DNA from: Bacteroidales bacterium
GTDB taxonomy: Bacteria; Bacteroidota; Bacteroidia; Bacteroidales; UBA932
Direction: 5' to 3'
Length of the DNA: 64,000 nucleotides
Assembly (NCBI GenBank): GCA_023667095.1
Contig: JAMPAT010000004.1
Span: 106,013-170,012 of the forward strand
Shown here one piece after another: positions 53,699-62,085 of the stretch (the first letter of the stretch is position 1; each line of letters starts with the position of its first letter). The position numbers were made by a program, and so were the translations under genes. The notes beneath the pieces were generated by a model that had not been told where the DNA came from, searched no databases, and saw only the letters and a list, made by a program, of their open reading frames with translations.

Positions 53699-54627
53699 TT
53701 TGTGTACAATGGTGATGGATATACGCCCTGGTCTGCAAATTCCTGGAATTTTGCCACCACTCCTGGACGGTCCTCCTTGAAGGTTACGCCGAACCAGCGT
53801 GAAGGGGTTGAAAGAAGCTCTGTCTGTGCGCTCCCGTCCTTGATCATGCAGTCGATTGCGAAAGGGATATAGAACTCGGCCTTCAGTTCGTTGATGTTCT
53901 TCTCAAGGAACTTGTCAAAAATGGCCTCGCTCTTCTCAAAATAGTCTGGTGTGAAGCCCCACATGTTCATTGAGCAGAGAGCCTTGCCCTCAAGCGATAC
54001 CTTCTCGCCCCTGCTGTTGTCTCCATAGACCTTGCCGTCCTCGGCCATGGCAATGTTGTGGTGCTCCTCCACATGTGTGAGCTGGCCCTTTTCGTCTGCA
54101 GTGCAGATTCCGCGTGATACTCCTCCTGACTCTGAAAGGGTGTTGTCAAGCTCAAAGCCGACGATTGCATATTCACCGGTCGTGTTCTCATGTGCCCTGA
54201 GCCAGTCACCGATAATCCTGAATGAATCCTTTCCATAGTAGTCGTCACCGTTGATTACGGCAAAAGGCTCCTTGATCGCATCCTTTGCCATCAGTACGGC
54301 ATGTGCGGTTCCCCAAGGTTTCTGCCTTTCAGGGTTCAGGGAGTACTTTGCAGGGATCCTGTCAAGCTCCTGTACTACAAACTGGAATTCAAGAGGCTGT
54401 CCGTCAACGCATTTTACTCCGCTGTATTTCTCCTTTACAACTTGTTCGAACTGCTCCCTGAAATATTCCCTTACAATGTACACGACCTTGCCGAACCCGG
54501 CCTGGACAGCATCGTAGATAGAGTAGTCAATGATTGTTTCACCGTTTGGACCAAGTCCGTCCATCTGTTTCAGTCCGCCGTAGCGGCTTCCCATTCCGGC
54601 TGCGAGGACAAGTAATGTAGGTTTCAT
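53695..54627 (-). CDS. Sugar-phosphate nucleotidyltransferase
   Basis: A 310-residue nucleotidyltransferase family protein with N-terminal LLVLAAGMGSRYGGLKQMDG and ETIIDYSIYDAVQAGF, a GTAHAVLMAKDAI motif and metal Asp in AVINGDDYYG. The fold is that of NTP-dependent sugar-1-phosphate transferases, distantly related to MurU and GalU. Its true substrate is unknown. It heads a two-gene operon with the CPBP protease and has its own promoter overlapping that of the divergent DivIC-like gene. Confidence 0.88.
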   Translation of the reverse strand: MKPTLLVLAAGMGSRYGGLKQMDGLGPNGETIIDYSIYDAVQAGFGKVVYIVREYFREQFEQVVKEKYSGVKCVDGQPLEFQFVVQELDRIPAKYSLNPERQKPWGTAHAVLMAKDAIKEPFAVINGDDYYGKDSFRIIGDWLRAHENTTGEYAIVGFELDNTLSESGGVSRGICTADEKGQLTHVEEHHNIAMAEDGKVYGDNSRGEKVSLEGKALCSMNMWGFTPDYFEKSEAIFDKFLEKNINELKAEFYIPFAIDCMIKDGSAQTELLSTPSRWFGVTFKEDRPGVVAKFQEFADQGVYPSPLYTK

Positions 54628-54659
54628 GTCTGTATTAGTTTTTTATTTCAAAAATCTTC

Positions 54660-54677
54660 CAAAAATAACTATTTTTG
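54660..54677. promoter_or_regulatory. Overlapping divergent promoters (nucleotidyltransferase and DivIC-like gene)
   Basis: The minus strand reads TATTTTTG at 54660-54667 and the plus strand reads TATTTTTG at 54670-54677, two bases apart. They face the nucleotidyltransferase (ATG 54627) and the DivIC-like gene (54739) respectively and may compete for polymerase. Confidence 0.55.
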
Positions 54678-54738
54678 CAGAGAACTCAATAAAATATTTG
54701 GGTATTATAGGGTCAATTATATTTTAAACTACATCAAA

Positions 54739-55044
54739 TTGGGAAAGATCAAGGACTTGTTCAATGGTGAGCATGGCGGCTTCTTCAAGATGGCTGCCAT
54801 AGCTACGGCCTTGGCCCTGCTGAATCTTGCATTCGGGCCGGGTACCAATCTTGTGCACTGGATCGGTGCAAAGATGGAGATTTCCCGGCAGGAAAGACAG
54901 ATAGATGAGCTCCGTAATGATATTGAGAGGATGGACAGGCGTATAAGGATGCTGACTTCAGACAGGGATACGCTTGAAAAATTCGCCCGGGAGCGTTTCC
55001 TGTTCGCTGAGCCGGGCGATGATGTTTTCCTTATTGATGAGTAG
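54739..55044 (+). CDS. FtsB/DivIC-like septum formation protein
   Basis: A 101-residue cell-division protein of the divisome FtsB/DivIC family. The start is TTG at 54739-54741. A membrane helix (AIATALALLNLAFGP) at about 20-34 is followed by a coiled coil (EISRQERQIDELRNDIERMD) and the typical C-terminal LEKFARERFLFAEPGDDVFLI. The TTG start may limit expression. It runs convergent with purB (6 bases apart). Confidence 0.85.
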   Translation: MGKIKDLFNGEHGGFFKMAAIATALALLNLAFGPGTNLVHWIGAKMEISRQERQIDELRNDIERMDRRIRMLTSDRDTLEKFARERFLFAEPGDDVFLIDE

Positions 55045-55050
55045 GGGACT

Positions 55051-56391
55051 TTAGAATCCCGTATAGCTCATTGGGGAAATCAGCCGAAGCTCTTCCTTTA
55101 CCGCTTCGCTTACCTCCAGCCCCTCGATGAACTCTGCAATTGTACCGTGGTTGATTCCCTTTCCTGTACGTGTCAGGGCCTTGAGGGTCTCATAAGGATT
55201 CGGGTAGCTTTCCCTGCGGAGGATTGTCTGGATTCCCTCTGCCACGACTGCCCAGTTCCTTTCGAGATCTGCACGGATCGCCTCCTCATTGAGTATCAGC
55301 TTGCCGAGTCCTTTCTTGAGTGAATTCAGCGCGATTACGCCATGTGCCAGCGGCATGCCGACATTCCTGAGCACTGTTGAGTCAGTAAGGTCACGCTGCA
55401 GCCGTGATATTGGCAGCTTCATGGAAAGATGTGTAAGGAATGCATCGGCAATTCCGAGGTTGCCCTCAGCGTTCTCGAAGTCGATAGGGTTGACCTTGTG
55501 CGGCATTGCAGAAGAGCCTACCTCGTTTTTGTTGACCTTCTGGCGGAAATATTCCATGGAGATATATGTCCAGATGTCGCGGCAAAGGTCTATCAGTATG
55601 GTGTTTATCCTGCGGATATTGTCGAATATCGCTGCAAGGTTGTCGTAGTGCTCGATCTGGGTTGTGGGGAATGACCTTTGGAGTCCGAGCGAGCTGACAA
55701 ATCCGTTCCCGAATGAAATCCAGTCTATACCAGGATAGGCAACCTTGTGTGCATTCATGTTGCCTGTGGCCCCTCCGAACTTAGCAGGGTATGTCAGCAA
55801 TGAGAGCTGGCGCAGCTGCTCCTCCAGGCGGACCTGGAAGACCTTGAATTCCTTTCCAACACGTGTAGGTGAGGCAGGCTGGCCGTGTGTCTTTGCCAGC
55901 ATCGGGATGTCTTTCCACTGTTCTGAATATTCGCTGACTATCCCAAGGACCTCTTCCATGAGCGGAACATACACATTGTCCATGGCCTCCTTTATGGAGA
56001 GGGGGACAGAAGTGTTGTTGATGTCCTGGGATGTAAGGCCGAAATGCACAAACTCACCCCATCTGATGATTCCAAGTTCCTTGAACCTGTCCTTTATGTA
56101 GTATTCTACCGCCTTTACATCGTGGTTTGTGACTTTCTCTATGTCTTTCACCATTACAGCATCTTCCGGAGTCATCTTTCGGTATATGTCCCTCAGTTCT
56201 TCTGTACGTGAAAGGTCAAAGTCCGCGAGCTGCGGAAGCGGGATATTGCATAGGGCGATGAAATATTCAATCTCCACCCTTACCCTGTAGCGGATAAGCG
56301 CGTATTCACTGAAATATTCCCTAAGTGGTTCTGTCTGACGTGCATATCTTCCGTCGACCGGAGATACTGCCATAAGTGGGTGATTGTCCAT
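55051..56391 (-). CDS. purB: Adenylosuccinate lyase
   Basis: Catalyses two steps of purine synthesis (SAICAR to AICAR and adenylosuccinate to AMP). The 446 residues contain SPVDGRYARQTEPLREYFSE, the motif TSQDINNTSVPL, KTHGQPASPTRVGKEF, and the signature SSAMPHKVNPIDFENAEGN with the flexible catalytic Ser loop. It is close in length to the E. coli-type enzyme (456). A TATCTTTG promoter element is at 56438-56445. Confidence 0.97.
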   Translation of the reverse strand: MDNHPLMAVSPVDGRYARQTEPLREYFSEYALIRYRVRVEIEYFIALCNIPLPQLADFDLSRTEELRDIYRKMTPEDAVMVKDIEKVTNHDVKAVEYYIKDRFKELGIIRWGEFVHFGLTSQDINNTSVPLSIKEAMDNVYVPLMEEVLGIVSEYSEQWKDIPMLAKTHGQPASPTRVGKEFKVFQVRLEEQLRQLSLLTYPAKFGGATGNMNAHKVAYPGIDWISFGNGFVSSLGLQRSFPTTQIEHYDNLAAIFDNIRRINTILIDLCRDIWTYISMEYFRQKVNKNEVGSSAMPHKVNPIDFENAEGNLGIADAFLTHLSMKLPISRLQRDLTDSTVLRNVGMPLAHGVIALNSLKKGLGKLILNEEAIRADLERNWAVVAEGIQTILRRESYPNPYETLKALTRTGKGINHGTIAEFIEGLEVSEAVKEELRLISPMSYTGF

Positions 56392-56437
56392 GTCCTCTGT
56401 TTTTATTTAGTTGCCAGGCCTGTGCCTGAAATCCGTG

Positions 56438-56445
56438 GCAAAGAT
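56438..56445 (-). promoter_or_regulatory. Promoter -7 element of purB
   Basis: The minus strand reads TATCTTTG with predicted leader about 39 bases before the ATG at 56391. Confidence 0.5.
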
Positions 56446-56465
56446 ATGAAATGCACTTCTAACTA

Positions 56466-57305
56466 TCAAGAGTCCTGGAGCATCCTGTAGAGCTTGACGG
56501 TGCGCACTGCTTCGGCCACGTCATGCACACGCAGGATATCAGCTCCGTTTTGGAGTGCGGCAAGATGGAGCACCTGTGTCTGCGGAAGGGATTCCTCAGG
56601 GGTGATGTCAAGCAGACGGAAGATCATGCTCTTGCGTGACACTCCGGCAAGGACCCTGTGCCTTGTCCCGCATATCGGCTCGGAAAACCTTTCCAGCTCC
56701 CTCATCAGCTGATAGTTCTGTTCTATGGTCTTTGCAAAGCCGAATCCAGGGTCGATAATCCAGCCGTCTATCCCTGCTTTCTCCGCCTTTGATGAAAATT
56801 CGCAGAAATACTGCAGCACTTCCTCTGTGACATCACTGTATCCGCACATTCCCTGCATGGTCTTTGGGGTTCCGCGCTTGTGCATCGCTATATATTCAAG
56901 CCCGAGCCGGCCGGCAGTCTCCAGCATCTTCGGGTCGTCTTCCCCTGAGGATATGTCATTGACGATGAAAGGCCCGATCAGGCTATAGGCATTCTCCACA
57001 ACGCTTGACCACCATGTGTCTATCGATATCTTTATGTCCGGGAATGCGTTCCTTATTGCCTCCAGGGCTGGGGCAAGCCGTCTCCATTCCTCCGCTTCAC
57101 CGACCGGTTCGGAGCCTGGCCTTGTAGAGCATGCACCTATATCTATTATGGTCGCCCCTTCGTCAATCATGCGGCCTGTCCTTTCGACTATCCTTGAAAT
57201 GTCCGCCTTTCCGTCATCGGAAAGGCATCTGCTTGATGCAAAATAGGAATTGTCCGTTATATTTACTATTCCCATTATGTCTATTTTCCTGTCCTTTGTC
57301 TTCAT
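56466..57305 (-). CDS. folP: Dihydropteroate synthase
   Basis: Joins p-aminobenzoate with dihydropterin pyrophosphate in folate synthesis, the target of sulfonamides. The 279 residues have the two pterin-binding signatures: DIMGIVNITDNSYFASSR at the N-terminus and EGATIIDIGACSTRPGSEPV, plus VNDISSG, DPGFGFAKTIEQNYQLM and the late Arg/His motif ILRVHDVAEAV. Standard length for FolP. It is divergent from tmk. Confidence 0.97.
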   Translation of the reverse strand: MKTKDRKIDIMGIVNITDNSYFASSRCLSDDGKADISRIVERTGRMIDEGATIIDIGACSTRPGSEPVGEAEEWRRLAPALEAIRNAFPDIKISIDTWWSSVVENAYSLIGPFIVNDISSGEDDPKMLETAGRLGLEYIAMHKRGTPKTMQGMCGYSDVTEEVLQYFCEFSSKAEKAGIDGWIIDPGFGFAKTIEQNYQLMRELERFSEPICGTRHRVLAGVSRKSMIFRLLDITPEESLPQTQVLHLAALQNGADILRVHDVAEAVRTVKLYRMLQDS

Positions 57306-57343
57306 CCGCTAAAAATATCCCATCTTTTTGGGGTAAATGGATG

Positions 57344-57351
57344 CAAATATA
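57344..57351 (-). promoter_or_regulatory. Promoter -7 element of folP
   Basis: The minus strand reads TATATTTG, about 39 bases before the folP ATG, opposite to the tmk promoter 25 bases away. Confidence 0.5.
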
Positions 57352-57375
57352 TAAAATGCTTCCGGATTAAAATCG

Positions 57376-57383
57376 TATCTTTG
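57376..57383 (+). promoter_or_regulatory. Promoter -7 element of tmk
   Basis: TATCTTTG lies 24 bases before the ATG at 57408. A longer frame beginning at 57381 would start inside the promoter, so 57408 is the real start. Confidence 0.6.
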
Positions 57384-57407
57384 CCCAGTTTGATTGACAA
57401 AAGGATT

Positions 57408-58088
57408 ATGCTTATAGTTTTGGAAGGCCTTGACGGTGCAGGGAAGTCCACCCAGGTCAAAAGGTTGCGCAAATATCTTGAAAGAGTCTGCCATGGACTT
57501 GAATACATACATTTCCCACGATATGATGCCCCTGTATATGGAGGGCTTATAAGCCGGTTCCTGCGTGGTGATTTCGGTAGCAACGAGGCTGTGCATCCTC
57601 AGCTTGTGGCCCTGCTTTTTGCAGAGGACAGGCATGGGGCAGCTGCTGATATGAAGAGGGTCCTTGCGGAGGGAGGGGCTGTCCTTCTGGACAGATATGT
57701 ATATTCGAATATCGCCTACCAGTGCGCAAAGCTGGAGGACAGCACGGAAAAGGAGGCCCTGAGGGATTGGATATTCAATACTGAATATGGTGATTTCGGG
57801 CTTCCGGTGCCGGATCTCAACATATTCCTGGATGTGCCTATCGGTTTCGTGGAGAAGAAACTGAATGCAGCGAGGAAAGGTGCTGACCGGGATTATCTTG
57901 AAGGCGGGCAGGACATCCATGAGGCCGATATCGAATTCCAGATGAAGGTCCGTGACATGTACCGCCGCCAATGTGAGCTTGACCCGGGCTTTATCAGGGT
58001 TGACTGTTCGGACGCCGATGGAGAAATGTTGCCTCCGGATGCAATCTTTGCCAAGGTAAAGGCTGTCGTTGATGCCGTAATTGATTAG
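57408..58088 (+). CDS. tmk: Thymidylate kinase
   Basis: Phosphorylates dTMP to dTDP. The 226 residues begin with LIVLEGLDGAGKSTQVKRL (P-loop GLDGAGKST), followed by FPRYDAPVYGGLISRFLRGD (DR(Y/H)-like substrate region), ALLFAEDRHGAA and VLLDRYVYSNIAYQ (LID/DRY motif). It is longer than bacterial Tmk (about 210) and closer to the Bacteroidota/eukaryotic-like subtype. The stop is 4 bases before the DoxX-like gene. Confidence 0.94.
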   Translation: MLIVLEGLDGAGKSTQVKRLRKYLERVCHGLEYIHFPRYDAPVYGGLISRFLRGDFGSNEAVHPQLVALLFAEDRHGAAADMKRVLAEGGAVLLDRYVYSNIAYQCAKLEDSTEKEALRDWIFNTEYGDFGLPVPDLNIFLDVPIGFVEKKLNAARKGADRDYLEGGQDIHEADIEFQMKVRDMYRRQCELDPGFIRVDCSDADGEMLPPDAIFAKVKAVVDAVID

Positions 58089-58092
58089 GACT

Positions 58093-59304
58093 ATGGGGCG
58101 TTTCTACAACAGGTTCCGCAGGTTCTGCGCATTTCTGGCAGGTGTTGTCTTCATTGTATCAGGGCTTCTTAAGCTTCTTGACCCGGTAGGGACCGGGCTT
58201 GTCGTTGGTGAATATTACAAATTCCTGGGACTGGATTTCCTTTCGTTTTCATCATTGCCGGCAGGAGTCCTTCTCGCGCTTATGGAGACGTTTGTCGGCA
58301 TCGGGCTTGCGACAGGTGTCTGGAGACGGATCTTTGCAGCTGCTGCAATGGTTTTCACGGGGTTCTTTACATTGCTGACCCTGATTCTTGTGATATTCAA
58401 TCCGTCAATGGACTGCGGGTGCTTCGGTGAGGCTGTGCATCTAAGCCATTGGGAGACATTCATCAAGAATCTTGTGCTATGCGCCATTTCTGCTGTTGCG
58501 TTTTTTCCTTTCAGGAAGCTTGGACGTCCTAAGAGACGCAAATATGTCTCATTCGCTGTTGTCGGTACGGCTGCTGTGGCTTTCTGTGTATACCATATAT
58601 TATATATACCGGTTGTGGATTTTACTGACTTCAGGGCAGGGGCGCGCCTTGGCTCTTCGGTCGGCAGCTCCAAAGATGTCTATGAGGCTGCATTCATCTA
58701 TGAAAAAGACGGGAAGCAGAGGCGTTTCAACCTTGACAATCTTCCTGACTCGACCTGGACCTATGTGAGCACTGAGACTGAACAGACCGGTGGCCAGGAA
58801 GAATACATCGTGCAGCTTCCGATATCTGATATGCAGGGAGAGCACCATGATGGGATTGCATCCTCAGGGAAGGTCATTGCAATATCAGTGTACAGTCCAT
58901 ACAGGCTGAATGCAGGAAGATGGAACGGGATTGCTGCCCTTGTGCTTGATGCCTATGCTGCAGGATTCACGCCTGTTGTACTTGTGCCAGAGGACCTTGG
59001 ACGGATGGAGGCGTATCTTTGGGACAGGCTCGGCCATGATGAGGCATCTGTCATCTCGTCTGTAATGTATTTTTCTGATTACAAGACGCTTGTGACAATG
59101 AACCGCTCAAATGGGGGAGCCACATATTTCCATGACGGCTATCTGGTCCGCAAATGGACTGCAGGACATTATCCCGTGCTTGAAGAATACAGTGGACTTG
59201 GATTTCCGGAAGCCTCTGAAATGTCTGCCGAAGCTTCATCGAAGGGGCAGATGGCGTTACAGGCGTTCCTGCTGTATGTTTTTGCTGTAATCCTGTTTAT
59301 CTGA
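58093..59304 (+). CDS. DoxX/MauE-like membrane protein with C-terminal extracytoplasmic domain
   Basis: A 403-residue membrane protein whose N-terminal 150 residues form four helices of the DoxX/MauE type (FLAGVVFIVSGLLKLLDPVG, LLALMETFVGIGLATGVW) with a conserved CGCFGEAV motif typical of MauE-like redox partners. The middle and C-terminal part (about residues 190-375) is soluble, and a last helix ends the chain. The ATG at 58093 was chosen over a TTG at 58081, which would overlap tmk. It is similar to a Bacteroides family named after BT_3928; function unproven. It overlaps the convergent PAP2 gene by 8 bases. Confidence 0.82.
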   Translation: MGRFYNRFRRFCAFLAGVVFIVSGLLKLLDPVGTGLVVGEYYKFLGLDFLSFSSLPAGVLLALMETFVGIGLATGVWRRIFAAAAMVFTGFFTLLTLILVIFNPSMDCGCFGEAVHLSHWETFIKNLVLCAISAVAFFPFRKLGRPKRRKYVSFAVVGTAAVAFCVYHILYIPVVDFTDFRAGARLGSSVGSSKDVYEAAFIYEKDGKQRRFNLDNLPDSTWTYVSTETEQTGGQEEYIVQLPISDMQGEHHDGIASSGKVIAISVYSPYRLNAGRWNGIAALVLDAYAAGFTPVVLVPEDLGRMEAYLWDRLGHDEASVISSVMYFSDYKTLVTMNRSNGGATYFHDGYLVRKWTAGHYPVLEEYSGLGFPEASEMSAEASSKGQMALQAFLLYVFAVILFI

Positions 59305-59881
59305 GACTGTATCTCCTGCAGACATATCTTCCAGTGTATGCGAGTGAAAGCCCGATGATGGTGCCTGCGATTGCGCCGGCTGTTATGTCACCGAAATAGT
59401 GCATCCCGAGGAATACACGGCTTAGGCTTACGAGTGTGCACCATGTATATATCCATGCGATGTAGCCCCTGTACCTTAGCCTTGTGTCGGTACGGAATGC
59501 GACTGTAGATGCTGCTGCAAGCCCGAAAGTGTTGGCTGCATGTCCGGAAAAGAAACCGAATGCGCTCCCTATGCGCGGTGCGTGCAGGCCTGCTGCCATC
59601 ATGGCTGCATCGCGGCATGGCCTCAGCCTCTGTACTGAATTCTTTATGAGGTTTGCAAACTGGTCGCTGAAGAGTACCATAAGGCCGAGGACCACGGTGA
59701 AGACCATGGCGCGCTTCCAGCCGAGACGTATGAAAAGGAAGACAACGATGGCTACATACATCGGAATCCATACCGGGACCTTTGAGAAAAAGGTCCAGAT
59801 GCTGTCGGTAAGAGGAGTGTGAAGTGAATTGATTGCCAGTGTGATTTGCTGGTCAAGCTCTGCAAGTCTGTCTAAGATCAT
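59297..59881 (-). CDS. PAP2 superfamily phosphatase
   Basis: A 194-residue membrane phosphatase with about five helices. The acid-phosphatase motifs are KNSVQRLRPCRD (KxxxxxxRP), FFSGHAANTFGLAA (PSGH-like) and SLSRVFLGMHYFGDITAGAI (SRxxxxxHxxxD). This set is complete, so it is probably active on a lipid pyrophosphate or phosphatidic acid, for example undecaprenyl-PP. The ATG at 59881 fits the TACCTTTG promoter at 59917-59924; a start at 59908 would be at the transcription start. Confidence 0.9.
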   Translation of the reverse strand: MILDRLAELDQQITLAINSLHTPLTDSIWTFFSKVPVWIPMYVAIVVFLFIRLGWKRAMVFTVVLGLMVLFSDQFANLIKNSVQRLRPCRDAAMMAAGLHAPRIGSAFGFFSGHAANTFGLAAASTVAFRTDTRLRYRGYIAWIYTWCTLVSLSRVFLGMHYFGDITAGAIAGTIIGLSLAYTGRYVCRRYSLR

Positions 59882-59916
59882 CTGTGTCTGTTTTGAAAAG
59901 GTCAACAAAAGTTGGC

Positions 59917-59924
59917 CAAAGGTA
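59917..59924 (-). promoter_or_regulatory. Promoter -7 element of the PAP2 gene
   Basis: The minus strand reads TACCTTTG, with transcription predicted near 59909 and a leader of about 28 bases to 59881. Confidence 0.5.
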
Positions 59925-60078
59925 GAAAATATATTTATAAGTCCATGCTTGCGGGATTGAAAAAATGATGGCTTCGCCTATATTGTATCAGGCTTGTCAA
60001 AGCAACAAAAAGGAACAGAAAAATGGAGACAACTCCTTAAATTGTCCGGAATATAGGCTGTGTAAAGAAAAAATCAGC

Positions 60079-60086
60079 TACATTTG
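60079..60086 (+). promoter_or_regulatory. Promoter -7 element of the LpxL-like gene
   Basis: TACATTTG places the transcription start near 60093, so the ATG at 60113 (leader about 20 bases) is favoured over 60095. Confidence 0.5.
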
Positions 60087-60112
60087 CCGATGTTTTGTAT
60101 GGATACGTTATT

Positions 60113-61021
60113 ATGACATCAATAGAGTTAAGGGCCAAGATAGCCGGAGGATGCCTTTCGTTTTGCGGCAAGCTGCCTCTGAAATGCCTATATGGCATCG
60201 GAGGGGCTGTGTCATGGTTTATGGACCATGTCATGGACTATAGGAAAGGGGTTATCTATGCCAATATAGCAAGTGCATTCCCTGAGAAGCACTACAGTGA
60301 AATCGAGTCTATTGCAAGGGACTACTATTCGAGGATAGGCGACCTTCTTGCAGAGGCGATATGGTTCGGCGGATGTCCCGGGAACGGGAAAAAGCTGAGG
60401 AAGCAGAGAATATACGAATATACAAATCCTGAGGTGCTCCTTGATATCCAGGAGAAGACAGGGGTGATGGCGATGAAGTCCCATTGCGGAAACTGGGAAC
60501 TTTTCGGGGGAATATATGACTACCTTTGCAATCCTGATTTCGAGGCAAGGCTGCCGAAGGAGCGGGTGTTTGTCGCGTACAGGCCTCTGCGGAACAAGGT
60601 TTCTGATATCGTGTTCTATGAGAACAGACGTGCCCCGCTCCCTGACTACCAGGGGCAGATTGAGGACTCAAGGCTTATGAGGCATGCCGTGTCCAACAGG
60701 ACGCAAAGGCCGGTGTATATATTGAATGCAGACCAGTATCCGTACCAGGCCTGCCATTTTGTCGGCAATTTCCTGAACCAGCCTACCCAGGGGATGCTCG
60801 GCGGATTTTCCCTGGCTGCCAAGCTTGGATTCGCCGTATTGTATATGAGAGAAGAGAGGGCAGGCCGTGGACATTACAGGCTGACATTCGAGGTTATCAC
60901 TGAAAATGCGAAGGGACAGGATCCGGAGGAACTGATGAGGAAGTATTATTCGTTGCTTGAAGCAGATATAAGGAAGGATCCTGTCAATTGGCTGTGGAGC
61001 CACAAGAGGTGGCGTAAATAG
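60113..61021 (+). CDS. LpxL/HtrB-like lipid A acyltransferase
   Basis: A 302-residue lysophospholipid/lipid A acyltransferase attached to the inner membrane. The N-terminal hydrophobic/amphipathic segment is followed by the catalytic motif KSHCGNWELFGG (HxxxxD/E), then FVAYRPLRNKVSDIVFYENR, ILNADQYPYQACHFVGNFLN and a C-terminal WLWSHKRWRK, a signature of the LpxL/HtrB family. Adds a secondary acyl chain to lipid A. Monocistronic. Confidence 0.93.
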   Translation: MTSIELRAKIAGGCLSFCGKLPLKCLYGIGGAVSWFMDHVMDYRKGVIYANIASAFPEKHYSEIESIARDYYSRIGDLLAEAIWFGGCPGNGKKLRKQRIYEYTNPEVLLDIQEKTGVMAMKSHCGNWELFGGIYDYLCNPDFEARLPKERVFVAYRPLRNKVSDIVFYENRRAPLPDYQGQIEDSRLMRHAVSNRTQRPVYILNADQYPYQACHFVGNFLNQPTQGMLGGFSLAAKLGFAVLYMREERAGRGHYRLTFEVITENAKGQDPEELMRKYYSLLEADIRKDPVNWLWSHKRWRK

Positions 61022-61057
61022 AATATTAAGAAAAAGAGAGATTTTTTGCAGAAAAAA

Positions 61058-61088
61058 TTTGTAGAGTAAAAAAACTTGACTATCTTTG
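61058..61088 (+). promoter_or_regulatory. Full Bacteroidota promoter of tRNA-Val
   Basis: TTTG at 61058-61061, 19-base spacer, TATCTTTG at 61081-61088. This is the complete vegetative consensus (TTTG-N19-TAnnTTTG), about 40 bases before the tRNA. Confidence 0.85.
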
Positions 61089-61128
61089 CATCCGCTTTCA
61101 GGGAAGACTTGAAAATTAAGACAAGATT

Positions 61129-61203
61129 GGGAGCATAGCTCAGTTGGTTCAGAGCGTCTGCCTTACAAGCAGAGGGTCGGGGGTTCGACTCCCTCTGCTC
61201 CCA
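61129..61203 (+). tRNA. tRNA-Val (anticodon TAC)
   Basis: A 75-nt cloverleaf. Acceptor GGGAGCA pairs with TGCTCCC, D arm TAGCTCAGTTGGTTCAGAGC, anticodon stem TCTGC/GCAGA with loop CTTACAA giving anticodon TAC (Val), T arm GGGGGTTCGACTCCC. CCA not encoded. Confidence 0.95.
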
Positions 61204-61209
61204 CAAGAT

Positions 61210-61256
61210 AAAAGAATGGGATGGCTTGTGTAGAAGGTTTTCCATTCTTTTTTATT
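61210..61256 (+). terminator. Terminator of tRNA-Val
   Basis: A 10-base stem AAAAGAATGG/CCATTCTTTT with a 22-base loop is followed by TTTATTTG. It lies directly after the tRNA. Confidence 0.75.
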
Positions 61257-61323
61257 TGTCCACCTATCCCTCAGGGCCGCTTCCTGGAATATTCCTGTTG
61301 CAGGAAATAAATCCCGAAATCAT

Positions 61324-61401
61324 GGGGGGGGTACATCTAACGATAATTTTTGTTTTTGTAATGTCTCCGGCAAGCATGGCGGAGGCGTTTTAAGTCGCCT
61401 C
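61324..61401 (+). promoter_or_regulatory. Leader of the fimbrial operon: 8-G tract and competing hairpins
   Basis: A run of eight G at 61324-61331 is followed by two hairpins that share bases: CTCCG/CGGAG (61365-61369 with 61380-61384) and GAGGCG/CGCCTC (61382-61387 with 61396-61401). They cannot form together. The tract could slip and the hairpins could act as an attenuator or mRNA switch. No clear TAnnTTTG promoter is seen except near-matches at 61343-61357. Confidence 0.45.
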
Positions 61402-61484
61402 TGTATAAGTGGCATTCAGGTGATAACAAAAGTTCCGGTCTGTGCCGCTTATTGAAGGTAGATGTAAAATATGATGTGGATGAG

Positions 61485-62075
61485 ATGAAAGTTAGTCTAA
61501 AAATCGTTTTGTTGTCTTTGGCTCTGTTCCTTGGGCTTGTAGCCAGGGGACAGGATTTTGCCATTAAGACCAATGTCCTTTATGATGCTTTCAAGAACAT
61601 AAATCTTGGTGTTGAGGCCGGGCTGGCTCCGCGCTGGACCTTGGATGTTTCCGGGGATTTCAATGCGTGGACGCTTTCGCACGGACGCAGATGGAAGCAT
61701 TGGCTTGTCCAGCCTGAGGCCAGATACTGGTTCTGCGACAGGTTTGCCGGGCATTTCCTCGGTGTCCATGTCCATGGCGGGCAGTACAACGTAGGGGAGG
61801 GCTTGGCAACAAATATCCGTTTTCTCGGGACAGACCTGTCAGTGCTTTCGGACAGCAGGTACCAGGGATGGTTTGCCGGTGCCGGCATAGGATATGGCTA
61901 CGCCTGGATTCTGGGACGTCACTGGAATCTGGAGGCTGAGCTCGGTGTAGGATATGCCTATACACGCTATGACCATTTCCGCTGTGCAGGATGCGGCAAA
62001 AGGCTGGAGACCAACCTGCCTCATCATTATTTCGGGCCGACAAAGCTCGCTGTCAGTATAGTGTATTTATTCTAA
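61485..62075 (+). CDS. DUF3575 outer-membrane protein of a fimbrial operon
   Basis: A 196-residue protein with a signal peptide (MKVSLKIVLLSLALFLGLVA); the ATG at 61485 begins it, whereas the frame from 61452 would add residues before the signal. The mature part matches DUF3575 (FAIKTNVLYDAFKNINLGVE, WLVQPEARYWFCDRFAGHFL, GIGYGYAWILGRHWNLEAEL, GPTKLAVSIVYLF) and is expected to form a small outer-membrane barrel. DUF3575 genes stand at the head of Mfa/Fim-type fimbrial operons, as here (10 bases before the DUF3868 gene). Confidence 0.9.
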   Translation: MKVSLKIVLLSLALFLGLVARGQDFAIKTNVLYDAFKNINLGVEAGLAPRWTLDVSGDFNAWTLSHGRRWKHWLVQPEARYWFCDRFAGHFLGVHVHGGQYNVGEGLATNIRFLGTDLSVLSDSRYQGWFAGAGIGYGYAWILGRHWNLEAELGVGYAYTRYDHFRCAGCGKRLETNLPHHYFGPTKLAVSIVYLF

Positions 62076-62085
62076 AGATGCTGGG

